The notes: generated by a model not told the origin, from the sequence alone. A DNA stretch of 64,000 bases from Trametes villosa (GCA_002964805.2 PUDQ02000010.1:2976001-3040000); one strand, 5' to 3'. Shown: positions 34,324-46,280, counted from the stretch's first letter. Numbers and translations: made by a program.

Positions 34324-34440
34324 CTCTTCGCCCACGCTGCTACGTAGGTACTGGGCGACATGGAGGAGAGCATAACATCAGACGTCTGCTTACCTAGGGG
34401 AGACTGAGGAGAGCACAACAAGGTACATGTATTGCGATAG
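34324..34440 (+). repeat. Dispersed direct repeat, copy A
   Basis: Contains TCTCTTCGCCCACGCTGC, an exact 20-mer shared with copy B (34353-34372 against 35111-35130, starting GGGCGACATGG), a CCTAGGGGAGACT block and GAGAGCACAACAAGGTA with ATTGCGATAGATCGTAA. The second half repeats part of the first (GGAGAGCATAACA, then GGAGAGCACAACA). Confidence 0.65.
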
Positions 34441-34989
34441 ATCGTAACGGCGCAAGCGCCAATCCCCGACTCCTCCCACAAGTTGAGTTGAACTGAGTTC
34501 TGTTTGATGTTGAACTTGTGCTCCATGAATATTGAATGTTGGACCTTTCTCGCCCGCCGTCACGGCGAATAGCCTTTATAACACGACCGCGAGCAATGAT
34601 TAATTGATTAATGAATCTGAGGGGACTCCGGGACATCGTCTGAGAAGCGCTTCTACCCCACCGCGAACTTGCCACCCTATAGCTACGCACCTACACCGGG
34701 GAGTCCCCACCCTGCCACAAGCCCCCCGAGCTCCCGGATATACCCTCCGAGCAGCGCGAACGAGGCCGACGAGGATACGTACGCGAGCGACGACCTCCGA
34801 GTCTTCGCCCTACCCGTTGCACTTGCTAGCATCGAGGCAACACGGAGATTCATCCAGAATGTAGGACGTGCAGGGAATATCTTGTACATAGCTGAAGGTC
34901 GTTGGCTGTACATGTACTGCCAGTACAAGGATAGTGCCAGTGGTAGTATGTAGGCGTGAGTCCCTGCCTCCCCTCGTAGAGCACCTCGG

Positions 34990-35165
34990 TACGTCTGCCT
35001 AGGGGAGACTACTAGTCGAGTAACTGATATACCCATCGTACGGCCGTATCTCCCGGACAAAGCCCGCCTCTTTCGGAGTCGGGGATTTCTCTTCGCCTAC
35101 GCTGCAGCGCGGGCGACATGGAGGAGAGCACAACAAGGTATGTATTGCAATAGATTGTAATAGTA
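34990..35165 (+). repeat. Dispersed direct repeat, copy B
   Basis: Shares the blocks of copy A in partly different order: CCTAGGGGAGACT first, then TCTCTTCGCCTACGCTGC, the 20-mer and GAGAGCACAACAAGGTA with ATTGCAATAGATTGTAA. The reordering suggests repeated local duplication rather than one clean event. Confidence 0.65.
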
Positions 35166-35462
35166 TTACTGTCATAAGCTGGGCGCGTGGAATGCGACGA
35201 CACAGACGTTACGATACGCTAAGTAAATGCATGATGGAGGTCTGAAGTTGAGTGACGGGACAGCGTGGGGAACAACAAGACGACACGGAGACTGATCGTG
35301 CGTGGTAAGCAAAAGAACGACATGTACATGTTTGACCGGAACATATGGAGACCGAAACGGGGAAAATACCTGGGCCTGTCGACATGCACGCAACGGCGAC
35401 GATGGCAGAACCAGCCGCAAACCCAAGCAGACTATGTGCATCCTACAGCCCGCTGGAGGAGT

Positions 35463-38400
35463 TCAGGACTTCGAGCTCTGCCCGGCCTGGGCGGCGAGCA
35501 GGACGCTCTGCATCCAGTCATCCTGCTGGTTCTCCGCGACGCTGATCCGCAGAGAGGGCGTCTCGGAGACCTGCGTCGCCGAGCGCGCTCGCGCGGGCAG
35601 CGGGTGCTCGCCAGAGGTCTCGGGGAAGAACAGCGACGTCGTGCGACCGCGGTAGAAGTCGGCGATAGGCGTCGATTGGGGTGTCGAGAAGATCGAAGAG
35701 CCACCGGAGTCCGTGCGCACGTCCAGAGCCGGGGCTTCTAGGCCGCCCTCTTGCACCATGGGAGGCGCGGAGGCCGCAGAGCGCACCGTGTCCTTGCCCT
35801 TCATTTGGTTCGCGGCTTCTTCGAAGGCCAGGTTGATCGGCGAAGACGAGATCGTGGTGTCGAGGCGAGGCGGCGAGCTCGCGACGTGCATGACGATAGG
35901 CCTCGGTGCGCTGATGTGGATATTCCCACCGCTGGGGCACACCGCGGCGGTCGAAGGGCTCGTCGCATCCGAAGCGGACGGAAGTGAAGAGCTTGATTTC
36001 TTCGAGAAGAGCAGATGAAGCGACGGGCGTTTCGGCCGCTTACCCGGCGCATTGCACATAACGTCCGGGCTCGACTCGGAGCGAAGGTGGGGGAAGGAGA
36101 GCAGCGTGAAGGACTTGCGGTGGGAGAGGGGTGCGTGGCCGGAGGGAGTAGCCGGGACGCTGCCGCCGCCAGAAGGGAAGGGGATGGGAGCATTGGTGAC
36201 GAGGCGGGGTGTGGCGGGAAGGAGCAGATCCGTCGTCTCAGGAATCGCGAGCGAGTGAGCCGAGGCTATGGCGGACTTGCTTCCGTCAGCAACCTTGCAC
36301 GATGGCGGGTCCGGAGACGCAAGCTCATCCGAGAACGACGACGAATCCAGAGACTCCGACGAGGAAAGGGGAGGGATAGGGTTGCTGTACACAGCGGGGC
36401 TGGGGGACCGGGTTGGGCCGTTGGAAGAGGGCTCCAGGGCGGAAACGAATGAAGCAGCGTCGTCTGCAGGACTGTCATCCTGCGGGCTAGGCGCGGCGTC
36501 GTCGAGTTCGATGACCGGCAGACGCAAGTCGATGGTCGGAGCCACCGACTTCGTGCCGCTCGGTTCATCCTCTCGTTGAGCCGTGACTAAGCGCACCGTC
36601 TCTGGCACAGCTTCCTGGACGATCTGCTCGGGAGGGCCGTTCCAGATGGAATCAGCCTCGCACAAAACACGAAGCAGAGAAGGGCTCATGGTCAGACTCG
36701 GGCAGAACACGAGGAGCAGGTTGCCAAGCGGCATCTTCGTGTCCTGGCTGCGAGCGGCGGTAGCCTTGATGAGCTCGACGACCGTGTACAGCAGGTCGCG
36801 GTTCTCGACCGGGAGCTTGGAGATGAGGAAGGACAACGCGTTCACTTGGGCGTTGGAGAGCGACCGCATTCCTGCGAACGAGGGCATAGCGAGCGTCGAC
36901 AGTGACGGGGGCTTGCGCAACGGCAGGTTGGATGAGGGTCTCGGTTGAGCGGGCTCGGCGGGTTGCGAAGAGCCGCCGTTGCTGTCGCCGCTATTCCGAC
37001 CTTCCGACAACGCAGACTCGAAGTACGACAGGAGCGCGCTTGTCAAGAGCGGCTCCGGCACTACAACACTGTCAGCCTGACTGCACACACAAATGCGGAC
37101 GAGAAGACTCACGCTCGCGAAGGAAGGTCTTGAATATAGATGCAACCGCGTGAGGATCCAGATCTCCAGGCTCGCATTCGGTAAGGTCGTAGTCAGTCCC
37201 GGCGTCGAACTCCGAGCGCAGTTTGGCCACATGCGATGAACGTCCGCTCACGCTGCAAGGGTGCTGTCAGTCAAGACCCTGAAGCCGCAAAGGGTTATGG
37301 GCAGGCTTACCGGAACAGCCCCTCCTCCTGTACGCCCCATCGCAGTATATGTTGGGCGCAGCGCACAACCAGAGCGGGCAACAGACGGGACTCCAAAGGC
37401 TTGAACCCGAACTGATCGAGGTCTAACTCACCGTTCGCCAGCTTCACCTGCACATCGTCGATCGCTGTCTCGCGAACGCACGTCGGCAGGTCGCGCTTGA
37501 ACACCAACCCGCCTGCGATGCTCACACCCGAGCTCGAGAGCTTCGGTCCGCGGAGCCGGCGGCCAAGTTGCGGACCCGTGGGCATGAAGTGGTCCTCCGA
37601 CGATGTGGACGTGAACGACGAGATGCTCGACGTTCCGGAGAACCCGTGCGGCGCTTTCCGCCGTCCTCTCCAACCCGACGGGGCGGATTGGGGAGAAGAA
37701 GCATAGCCAGAGTTAGCATCTGAGACCTTGACACTGGACGACGAGGCACCGGTGGAAGAAGAAGACGAGTAACCAGAGTGATTGGATGCGCTCGAACTGA
37801 ACCCGCCCCAGGCACGCCCGACCTTCTCCACGGCCCGCTTGCCGAAGCCCATAGCAAAACCAGCGGCCGGCGCGAGACTGCCGGTCATACTGACGGCCGT
37901 TTGGCGGAATGTCGGATTCACAGGTGGAGGATGTGGGGCGCCGGGCTGTCGCCGAGGTTGTGGAGGTGGAGGTGGAGGTAAAGGACGTTCTATGCGAGCA
38001 GCGGGTGCAGGAGCGTTGGATACCGCCGACCACGCTGCGAGGCGGCCACGAATGTTGTTGCCTGTAGCCTGAGTAGAACCACCTGCATTGACAGGAGCTA
38101 TGATCCCAGCAGCAGCAGCGCGAGTCAGGGTAGGCGTATCGCGAGATAGCGCCAGCGGACTATCGCTCAGAATGCGTCCCGGACTGTGGGGGCCAGCGGG
38201 TCTGATCATTGGGTCCTGGTGGTTAGCCTTGCGTAGGTTGCCCAGATTCAGCGAGGCCGACCGCCTGTTCCGCGCCTTCATGGAGCCAGTGGGGGACGGG
38301 CGACCCGATGCCGGCGGACGTACGCTACTGTCATCCGCAGCCCCGCTGTCGGCTTCCTCAAACATCGTGAACTCCGCGTCAGTGATCAGTGCACTCAGGC

Positions 38401-39400
38401 GCTTGTTGACCGGAGCGACGATCGTCGTCGCTGAGTGCGACGACTCCGCGAGAGATACTGGTCTAGGGGAGCGGTTGCCAGACAGCGCGCCAGGGCGAAT
38501 GGTGCTGTGGCTAGCCATCGTCGAGTCGCTCTTCCGCCAGTCTTCCTTCATCTTCTGGGCGTCCTTCTCTTGCGAGCCGATAGCCTTCTCCGTGGTGACT
38601 TCCCGCCCTTCTGGAATGCGCCGTTGCGGTGGTGGGGATCGAGAAGGGGCCGAAGCCCTGGGTATGGGCACTGCGGCAGGCAACTGCACATCTTTGGCCG
38701 GTGTGGTCGGCGGAGACCTCGACGGGCCGCGTGGTCCCGCTGGGGTGGGAGGTGGGGACAGCGACGGCCGGCCTAGTTCTGGAGATAGAGACACGGGCTT
38801 GGGCGGCGGAGGTGGGGGCACAGGCGATGTGGACTTGCCTGCCTTGGGCTGCTGAGCCGCCTTTTTGCCGCCAAACACGTTCTGCAGGTTGAGAAGCTTC
38901 GGGCCACCTCCCCCACGAGACGGCGGTCGCTCTAATCTCGGCTCGCTAAGATCGGGCATCGAGGACGGCGGGGGTGCCGTGCTCGAGAAGAGCGCGGTGA
39001 TGTCCTCGGACTTCTTCCTCCGCCCCGCCCATGCGCGCTTGAGGCGCCCGCCGGTGCTGGACGTCGTGCTCGGGGCAGGGGACAGCGGTGGCGGACTCAC
39101 AGACGGCGCTGGGCGGGACTGGCCCTGTCCCATGTTGGCGAGCGAGGCGGAGCGTGGGGGAGCAGACGTAAGGACGAGGGGGAAGAACCGGGGCTTTGAG
39201 GACGAAGACAGCGAGGACACGGAGCGATCGGAGGTTATGATATCCGATTGGCTCGAGTTGGAAGGCGGGGCTGCGGGGAGGAGGTCGGACGAAGCCCTCG
39301 AAGAAGAGAGCGAGGAGGAGAGCGAGCTGGAGGAGAGAGATGTAGGGACGCTGCTGGAGAGCGCATGGGTATCCGTGGTCCGTGGCTGCGACGGAGGCAT
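35463..39400 (-). CDS. RhoGAP domain protein, 1275 aa
   Basis: Three exons, complement(35463..37060, 37113..37252, 37311..39400); phases close. The first 630 residues are Ser/Pro-rich and disordered, with polyproline runs that could bind SH3 domains or profilin. The RhoGAP domain runs from about 630 to 890: GLVFKRDL, QEEGLFRVSG with the catalytic arginine finger at about residue 697, DPHAVASIFKTFLRELPEPLL, and MPLGNLLLVFCPSL. A roughly 50-residue Ser/Pro insert splits the domain after PEPLLTSALLSYFESAL. The C-terminal 380 residues are again disordered. It speeds GTP hydrolysis by a Rho-type GTPase, in cytosol or at cell cortex. No PH, BAR or LIM domain is visible, so it cannot be assigned to Bem3, Rga or Rgd types. 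The start is the first in-frame ATG. Confidence 0.9.
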
Positions 39401-40026
39401 CTTGGGCGTTTTGCCTGTCCCAGGCGGAGAAGGGCTCGAAGAAAATGATAAAGATACGCGGGTCGAAGAGAACTGAGTGCAGAAGGCCTGCCAACGCCAG
39501 AAACTGGAGGTCAATGTCAGATAACAGACGTAAGTGGGGCCGCTGCAGGGCCAGCGCAACGAGGCTCAGGCGAGGTGATCGTTCGCGCCGCCACTCTAGG
39601 AACACTCACCGGCACAAGCACCTAGGCCGAAATGAAGATCATCAAGTTATGGAAGAACAAGACCCTGGACGTCGCGCGGCGGGAGAGACGAGTGCGAGGG
39701 GGAGGATGTGGGCGGGAGGTGAGAACAACTTTCGTCGCCGGCGCGGCGACGCGGTACAAGTATCCGCGGAACTCTCCGATTCGGGCAAATCAAAGCTGGT
39801 CATGCTTGCCCCTTGGCCTCATCTCCCTCGCCGTCTCGAGCACCATCCGCCTGTCCAACGCGATTGCAATCTGCCACCGTCCGTTTCGATCGCCAGATGG
39901 TATTGTACACTCTGCGGACAATGGCGGAATAACGCTATAATATGTACTAGTCTATCTACAGTAGTCTGCTGGTATTCTCGAAGAGTCCCGTCCCACACCC
40001 GTCTCGTCGCCGTCATCACGCCCTGA
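39401..40026. other. Promoter of the RhoGAP gene and 3' flank of the carrier gene
   Basis: 626 bp between two minus-strand genes. No coding signal or repeat seen. Confidence 0.4.
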
Positions 40027-41550
40027 TCATGAGGCACCGAGGGCGTCCTTCACGAGCTCGTATGTGAAAAACGACGTGGCAATACTCGGAGCGACCTTCA
40101 CTGCAGAGCGGGGGAAAGCCCGTGAGTATCCAGCCATCTGCGCATGACGCAATGCGAGAACGTACGCAGATTGGGCCAGAGCCCTCTATAAAGCCCCTTT
40201 ACGCCCTCGGTTCGGACGATGCTTCCGAGTGCTTCCCAAGCGCCGTTGTACTTGTAACCAAGCGCGTTCATCCCCGTCACCTGCATCTTTCGCCGCAACA
40301 CATCGAACGGATAGGTCAGGGTTTGTGATATCGAGCCTAGCGAACGCAATGTTGTCAGTTAGATGATCGCAAAATGCATCATAATCATACGGACCCGCCA
40401 ACGCTCCGCATAGCAACTTCCTGTGCACGCTGCTCTTCCCCGGAGGTGTGATGACCCCTCGCAGCGCCTCGTAGGAAGCAAAATTGATGCCTGGTAGGAG
40501 TGAACTGTATCAGATCTCTGTATGCATCATGCTGTACGTCTATACTTACCAACGTAAGGCGCGACGCCCATGGCGGTCGGCACCAGCCCGCGATACAATG
40601 CTCTGACGCCCCCTTCATCCCGCATAACCCGCATCGTCATGCCCCACACCGTGAGGTCCTGAGGGGCGAAGAAAGGCGCCGCAGCCGGGCGCGGCGCCGA
40701 AGTGGAAGCGGTGTGGTATGCGGAGGCGAGGGCCGGTTGAGCGGTGCTGGACGATACAGCGGGGCTTTGCAGGGGTATCGAAGCCGTCGCTATAGATAAT
40801 CGGGAGCGAACAAGGTCTAACGGATATGTGCTGCCTACAAGCACGATAGGGTCAGCCGGGACGGGATCCGCGCGAGACCGAACAAGCACTATACATACAG
40901 ACAGATGTGATTCCGGCGAGTGCGCCAGCACACAACCGTGTGGGCGTGTCGAGCGGTTTCGCTCCGTATCCGGTGAACCACTACAAAGCTCGAGTCAACT
41001 GTGAGCCGAGCGCAGCTATGGCGGACGGACCACATACCTTCTTCAGTTGCTCATATGTCGTGAACTGAACAGCGCTGCGAATAGCCATTAGGTACGCATG
41101 CAGGGAAGCAGGCAGGCCTCAACCCACCTGTAGGGTATAATTCGCAAACAGTTGATGCCGTTACCCCGCATGAATCCCCTGAATCCTTCTTCTCTCCACA
41201 TCCGGACCAGGCTGGACCATACGCCCTTGTACTGCTTGTCCGAAGATGTTGGCTGCACTTGCCTTCGGGTTCGCGTACCCATTGAGTATGAATGGATTGG
41301 GTCGCGTTTACATATGCGTATGGCTAGTCACTCACTGGATGATCTTCAACCGCTCCAACGGACTGACCACCGTCCGGGACGCAGCTCCCGCAACACCTCC
41401 GGCGATGAAGTACGAGGAAAGCTGTGGGCTTATCCATGTTGTCGCAGCCTTCTTCTCCGTTTCTGCCATCTTCACGGTTTGTGCGGTTTGTGCAGTGTCC
41501 AGCTGCTCCTTGGGTTGCAGAGCGGGCGCGCTGGTTTGAGGTGATGTCAT
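40027..41550 (-). CDS. Mitochondrial carrier family protein, 364 aa
   Basis: Exons are complement(40027..40100, 40166..40336, 40395..40490, 40550..40834, 40899..40980, 41038..41074, 41128..41262, 41336..41550). Three tandem carrier repeats are present with signatures SPLERLK, YPLDLVR and YPFDVLR, each followed by a RGxxPxx- or RGNGxN-type second motif (GFMRGNGINCLRIIPY, LYRGLVPTAMGVAPY, LYRGLWPNLLKVAPS). This fits the inner-membrane solute carrier family and is closest in style to the adenine-nucleotide/CoA carriers (YPR011C and Leu5 types); the exact substrate cannot be read. An Ala/Ser/Pro-rich insert of about 45 residues follows the second signature in the matrix loop. The N-terminal 45 residues are polar; no EF-hands are present, so it is not a Ca-regulated form. 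Confidence 0.93.
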
Positions 41551-42004
41551 GATGTGAGAAGCGAGCGATTGAATGGCATCCAGCTGGAGTGTGTGTTCGA
41601 GTGAAACAAGGAGAGAGCAGCTGCAGCTTCAGAAACGCAAACGAGGGGAGTGTGTACCCAGGGGATATCCTGGGACTAGCAGGTGGTGGGTGTGCGGATG
41701 CAAGGAGGGATGGGGATCTTGTCAAATCGCGGCGGTCTGCCTTGCAGTTCTCGCAGCGCTTGCCGGCGGCCCCCACGTGGCGGCTCCGAAATGAACGGAA
41801 GTTTCTCGGAAACCTGACGCTCGCAATTCGACCAACACGCAGACATGCAAGAGGGGAGAGCACTGTGTACACAGAACAACTACAGACAAAACAACAGGTG
41901 CAAGCAAGTGGCAGCAGCCAAGCTATAGAATAAGGAGAGTCCGACGGAACGACTGCCTAGTGCCTTTTGGGGGTGCCCATACTAGCGTGCAGAAATACTC
42001 GAGC
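41551..42004. other. Promoter of the carrier gene and 3' flank of the caprin-like gene
   Basis: 454 bp, no other feature recognised. Confidence 0.4.
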
Positions 42005-44194
42005 CTACGCGGGAGGCGCGCCGCCGCGGGGATCGTGGAAGCCTGCCCGACGAGACCGTAAACATCTCTCTCGCGTCGAGTAAGGCTGGTGATAAGCTTA
42101 CCTCGTCCTCGCCCCCTGCCGCCGCGTCCGCCGCGCCAGTCACCTTCGGGACGTCCACGACCTGAAACGAGCCAGTTTAACTCAAGCGAGCAGCTGTGAA
42201 GAGCACATAGACTTACCGCCTCGGTCGCCTCCACGGAAGCCTCCTCGGTGACCACCGCGCTCGCCATCGCCACCACGGAAGCCGCCACGCCAGCCGCCAC
42301 GCTCACCATCGCCGCCGTGGAAGCCGCCGCGCTCGCCGTCACCACCACGGAACCCACCGCGCTCACTGTCACCCCCACGGAACCCACCGCGCTCACCATC
42401 GCCTCCACGGAAGCCCCCGCGTTCGCCATCGCCACCGCGGAAGCCACCACGACCACCACGCTCGCCGCCACGGTAGCCGCCGCGGAAGCCACCACGCTCG
42501 CCTCTGTGTCCGCCGCGACCGCGACCGCGGCCTCTGTGTTGGTGCGTGAAGCCGTCCTCGTCAACAAGGGGTCCCTGGCCGTTCGTATGAGGAGTGCTAG
42601 GCGTCTCGGGTACAGCACCGTCGGCTTCGGGCGCCTGGAGTGCGGGCGACGCCTCTCCAGAAGTTCCGTAGTGCGCCTGGAGGTTTGCTAGCGAAGGCAG
42701 CTCGTTGTGGTCCTCCTCGTCAGCCCAGTTGATCGAGCCGGAGGCGGGTATCTAGGATTCTGTCAGTTAAGTGTCGTCATGACGCGCACATGCACGTACT
42801 TCGGTTGAGGTAGTGATAGTCACGGACTCCTCCACCACAACAGCACCGTTGACCTCCGCTGTCGTGACACTCTCAGTGATCTCGACCTCGGCAGGCTGCT
42901 CGGGCTCAGGCTGCGCAGGTACGTCGACCCACTCGCCGCCTTCCGCTGCGCTCTCTGCCTCGGCTTCCGCAAGTTCATCAGTCAGAATGAAGTTGATAGC
43001 TCCGGAGGTTCCGACAGTTGATGGGATGCCAGCAATTGAGGAAGGTGTTTCGTCAGAAACTGTGGATGCATCCTGAGTTTCTTCAGGTTCCTTCGGCTGC
43101 GGCGGCGGAGGGTTCAGGAAGCGCTCCTTGATCTCAACAATGCGTGAGACTGCAAGGGTAGTGAGCAGGGACAGGATCTGGAGAGAGGGGGCAACAGTAC
43201 GTACAAGGAACGCCGAGGTGCTCGCCCTCTCCGGTGAAGATTGAGCGGATGATTTCGGTCTTGCCTGCGGTAATCTCGTGGAACAGGGTCTCGGTAATGG
43301 AGTACACGGCGATGCTCTCCGCGTCGCTCAAGTTCAGGGCCAACGCGTCCGGATGGCGGTTGTTCAGCATGCCGTGCAGCCGAAGGAAGGTCACCAGCTC
43401 TGCCGTCTGGTCAAGATACTCGGCCTGAACAGAGACGATGAGCTTGTTATATGCGGTGCTTCTACGCGGCACGTACTTGGGCTGCCGCGACAGCATCACG
43501 TATCCTCTGGGCGTCGGCCCGGGCGGCTTCAGCCTTCAGCAAGGCAATCTCTTGAGCGAGTTCAGCCTCATGAACCTGCGGAAAGCTTTAACACGAATGA
43601 ACAACGCGTAATCCAGGATGCGAACCTCGATGGCCTTCTTGACTTCTTCAAGCTCCTTGCTGACAGCCTCGAGCGTGGGGAGGGTCTTCAGCAGCCGCCT
43701 CTGGTCGTCGTTCAGCTTCTCGGGGGACTCGTTCTGGTACGTCTGTATCCGAGTCTACGTGATCGATTGGTTTAGTACAGCAGTTCGGCCACGCGGACGA
43801 GGCTGCCAGCAGGCATGACGTATGCTGCGCGCGCACACGATGCACGGATGGCTGCCGCGGCTAATTAACTCACGATCTTCTTTCCGTTCGCTTTCAACCG
43901 CTTGTTCAGCATATCCACGATGGGACTCGGCTTGAGCTCCGCGGGGGTCTGGGGCTCCTCAGAGGCCTGGGCGACCAATTGCGGGGCAACTGCGCCCTCC
44001 TTGACATCGCTGGGCTCGGGGGCCTTCTCAATCAGCGCAGCGGTGGTCGTGTCGGGCACGACAACGGGCGCGTCAGATTCGCTGGCTTCCTTGGGCTTTG
44101 CGGTCTTGCGCTTCTTCTTTTGTGATTTGGACGGGGCAGGCGGGGGCGGGGCCCCAGGAACGACGCGCGGGGTGGTGGTGATGGTTTCTGGCAT
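42005..44194 (-). CDS. Caprin-like RGG-box RNA-binding protein, 583 aa
   Basis: Exons are complement(42005..42042, 42102..42161, 42217..42751, 42800..43149, 43205..43424, 43477..43575, 43626..43754, 43874..44194). Phases close and the tiny last exon ends GGAPPA-stop. After a Lys/Pro-rich start, residues about 95-150 read SPIVDMLNKRLKANGKKITRIQTY...KLNDDQ, which resembles the caprin helix that begins KxLRNLEKKKGKL...LNQDQ. A long helical region follows (ELEEVKKAIEVHEAELAQEIALLKAEAARADAQ; AELVTFLRLHGMLNN). After an acidic middle come about 12 RGG-type repeats of the form GFRGGDGERG, then GRGRGRG. Caprins bind mRNA and act in translation control and stress granules in the cytoplasm. The caprin link is my inference from pattern and domain order and needs a profile search. 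Confidence 0.72.
42218..42525 (-). repeat. RGG decapeptide coding repeat
   Basis: Near-perfect 30 bp units encoding GFRGGDGERG and variants within exon 6 of the caprin-like gene. Neighbouring units are almost identical in DNA as well as protein, so unit number is likely to vary between strains. Confidence 0.8.
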
Positions 44195-44830
44195 GATGCG
44201 CGAGTCGAGTGAAAGCAAGGATGGGGGAGATGGGCAGGACGCGCAAGCTAGGACGCGGGGGGTGCAGCGTTGGCGTTGGCGTTGAAGAGAAGCTTCAGCT
44301 GGCTCGTGAGCGCGTGAGCCGGGGTCGGGACCATTCCCACGCAGTGCTCATCTCACGTCACCGCCCTCCGCCTCCGATGCGCCTCGCCAGATATCGGCGC
44401 CTCTCCCGCGAATCCTTTGATCTCTACCTTGTCGACTACCGCGACGATGAACACCTGCACCCACTCTTGTCTGCCTCTCTCGTGTCTAAAACTGTATGAG
44501 CGGCCTTGAATCGATCACAACCAGGCTCGCTGGCCGCAGCCACGTATGCGCCGTCTATTGCAAGCGCGTCTGTGGATGGGAATCCGCTTGCAGTTGAATA
44601 GGTCGTCTGACCACCTGTTCGCCTCTCGTTAACCGACGAAGTACGCGCCAACGGTGCAATTCGGCTCCCGAGGTGTGTGTAACCATGGGTGGTCAGGATA
44701 CCAATCCCACCTGGTCTTCGAACGCCAGCCGCAGGTGGCTGACTGCTGTTAATGTCGAGGGTAAAACCAGCTGGGATGCTCGTCCCCCTGTGCAAACCAT
44801 ACCCGCCTACCTCGGCCGACTGTCTCCGCC
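44195..44830. promoter_or_regulatory. Divergent promoter, caprin-like gene / BTB gene
   Basis: 636 bp between two ATGs facing away from each other. No clear TATA box for either gene. Nothing else is recognised. Confidence 0.45.
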
Positions 44831-45998
44831 ATGGACTCCGAGTTCAGCTCCAACAGGTTCTCCACGCCCACGGAAGACTTCCAGGCACCCACCCGCTATT
44901 CGGAGCTTTGCTTCGACGACGGCAACCTCGCGGTTATAACCGGCGCCCACTACTTCATCGTCCACCGCGGTCTTCTCTCTCGGCACTCCACAGTACTGGA
45001 CAAATACCTGGCCAATCTGCAGAAGGAAGGCTCTCACTTGGTTGAGGGACATGTTGCATTGCCCCTTGACGATGACCCCGATGACTTCGCCCACTTCCTC
45101 CGAGCCTTGTACGGGTAAGCGCTACTACTAGTTCCTGCATTATCCGCCCTTTGCATTCTCATCATGCAACTCAAGTAGGTTCTCTTACGACAACTCGGTC
45201 GGGAACTTCCCAGTAGCTTCTGCTATCCTCCGACTCTCCACCAAGTACGAGGTGCCTGGCTTGCGCAACACCGCCATCCGCAATCTATCCCTGTCTTGGC
45301 CTGTGACTCTGGATCTCTGGGACCTAAGAGAGAAGGCTGTGACGAGCCCAGATGGAACGTATGCTCCCCGTCCAGTGCTGCCCCATCCCATGTACGTGGA
45401 ACCTCGCTTCTCTAAACCCCACATGTTATACTGACCGGTAGTTCTTAGCCTGCTCATCGGCCTAGGGAGAGAGATCGAAGAGTATAAGCTCTTGCCATCC
45501 GCATTCTACGATCTTTCCCGCTACCTCCCCAGCCAGCTCATGGAGGGCCACCTCGGTCCCGACGGCGTGCACCACCACCTCACCGACGACGACCTCTGCA
45601 AAGTCCTGCGCGGGAAAGAGCAAGGCGCCCGCTTCTTCTCGACCTTCATCGTCACCGAGCTCGAGGCCCGAGGCCCCTCCGCGCACTGCCTGCACCGGAA
45701 CGAGGTCCAACCGGCACTCAAGCGCGCGTGCCAGATGGCGTTCGAGGCGGTCACGTTCGAGCTCATCCGCGACGTCAACGGCATGGTGTGCAACCGTAAC
45801 AGCGACCCGCTGTTCACGATCGCGGACAGCGTGCTGATGCAGACGCGGGACGACCAGCCGGGCGTGGAGAACAAGGCCGCGTACCGGGCGTGCGAGGCGT
45901 GTCGGCTGGAGTACGCGGCGGTGGTGCAGGCGGCGCGGGAGGAGTTCTGGAGGCAGCTCCCGATTTGGTTCGAGTTGGAGGTGAAGAACTGGGCGTGA
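44831..45998 (+). CDS. BTB/POZ domain protein, 348 aa
   Basis: Exons are 44831..45114, 45179..45391 and 45449..45998. Residues about 22-125 form a BTB domain of the large Agaricomycete type: CFDDGNLAVITGAHYFIVHRGLLSRHSTVL, then LPLDDDPDDFAHFLRALYGFSYD. The C-terminal half is helical and Cys/His-containing (VCNRNSDPLFT, YRACEACRLEYAAVV), as in other mushroom BTB proteins. BTB domains mediate dimerisation and can bind cullin-3; this gene has no Kelch or zinc-finger partner domain. It belongs to an expanded family whose members are mostly uncharacterised. Start: the first ATG, 14 codons before the conserved block. Confidence 0.85.
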
Positions 45999-46280
45999 CC
46001 TTCCAGTACTTGATCTATTTCCTGTCATCTTCCACTCATATCTCAGGGAGAAACATCTTGTTTGCGCGGGTAACATCGTTCTTAGCGTGACACGACACGC
46101 CCGGTCACCGCATGTGACTGTACGCGTCAGAAGTACCTGTCAGTCGCGTTGTGGCGTCCAAGGACTGCACGTCGCTCCCTTCTAGAAGAGAGCGTGTCAG
46201 TCCTCCGGAGACTCGGTCTGTCAGCTTAAAGGTGTGAGGTGCGTTTTTGAACTCTTGCTTTCCGCCACCATCCTCACACG

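Larger units (their letters stand above)
34059..35462. other. Promoter of the GH63-like gene and repeat-bearing spacer
   Basis: 1.4 kb. It holds dispersed direct repeats (listed separately). A plus-strand frame at 34669-34953 (MPPYSYAP... with no ATG) reads like protein for about 90 residues but has no start, no introns and no recognisable family. I do not call it a gene. Confidence 0.4.

Noticed and set aside
34669..34953. Plus-strand frame reading PPYSYAPTPGSPHPA to YMYCQYKDSASGSM
   Set aside because: No ATG, no splice sites that give one, no recognised family. Kept only as a remark in the spacer entry.
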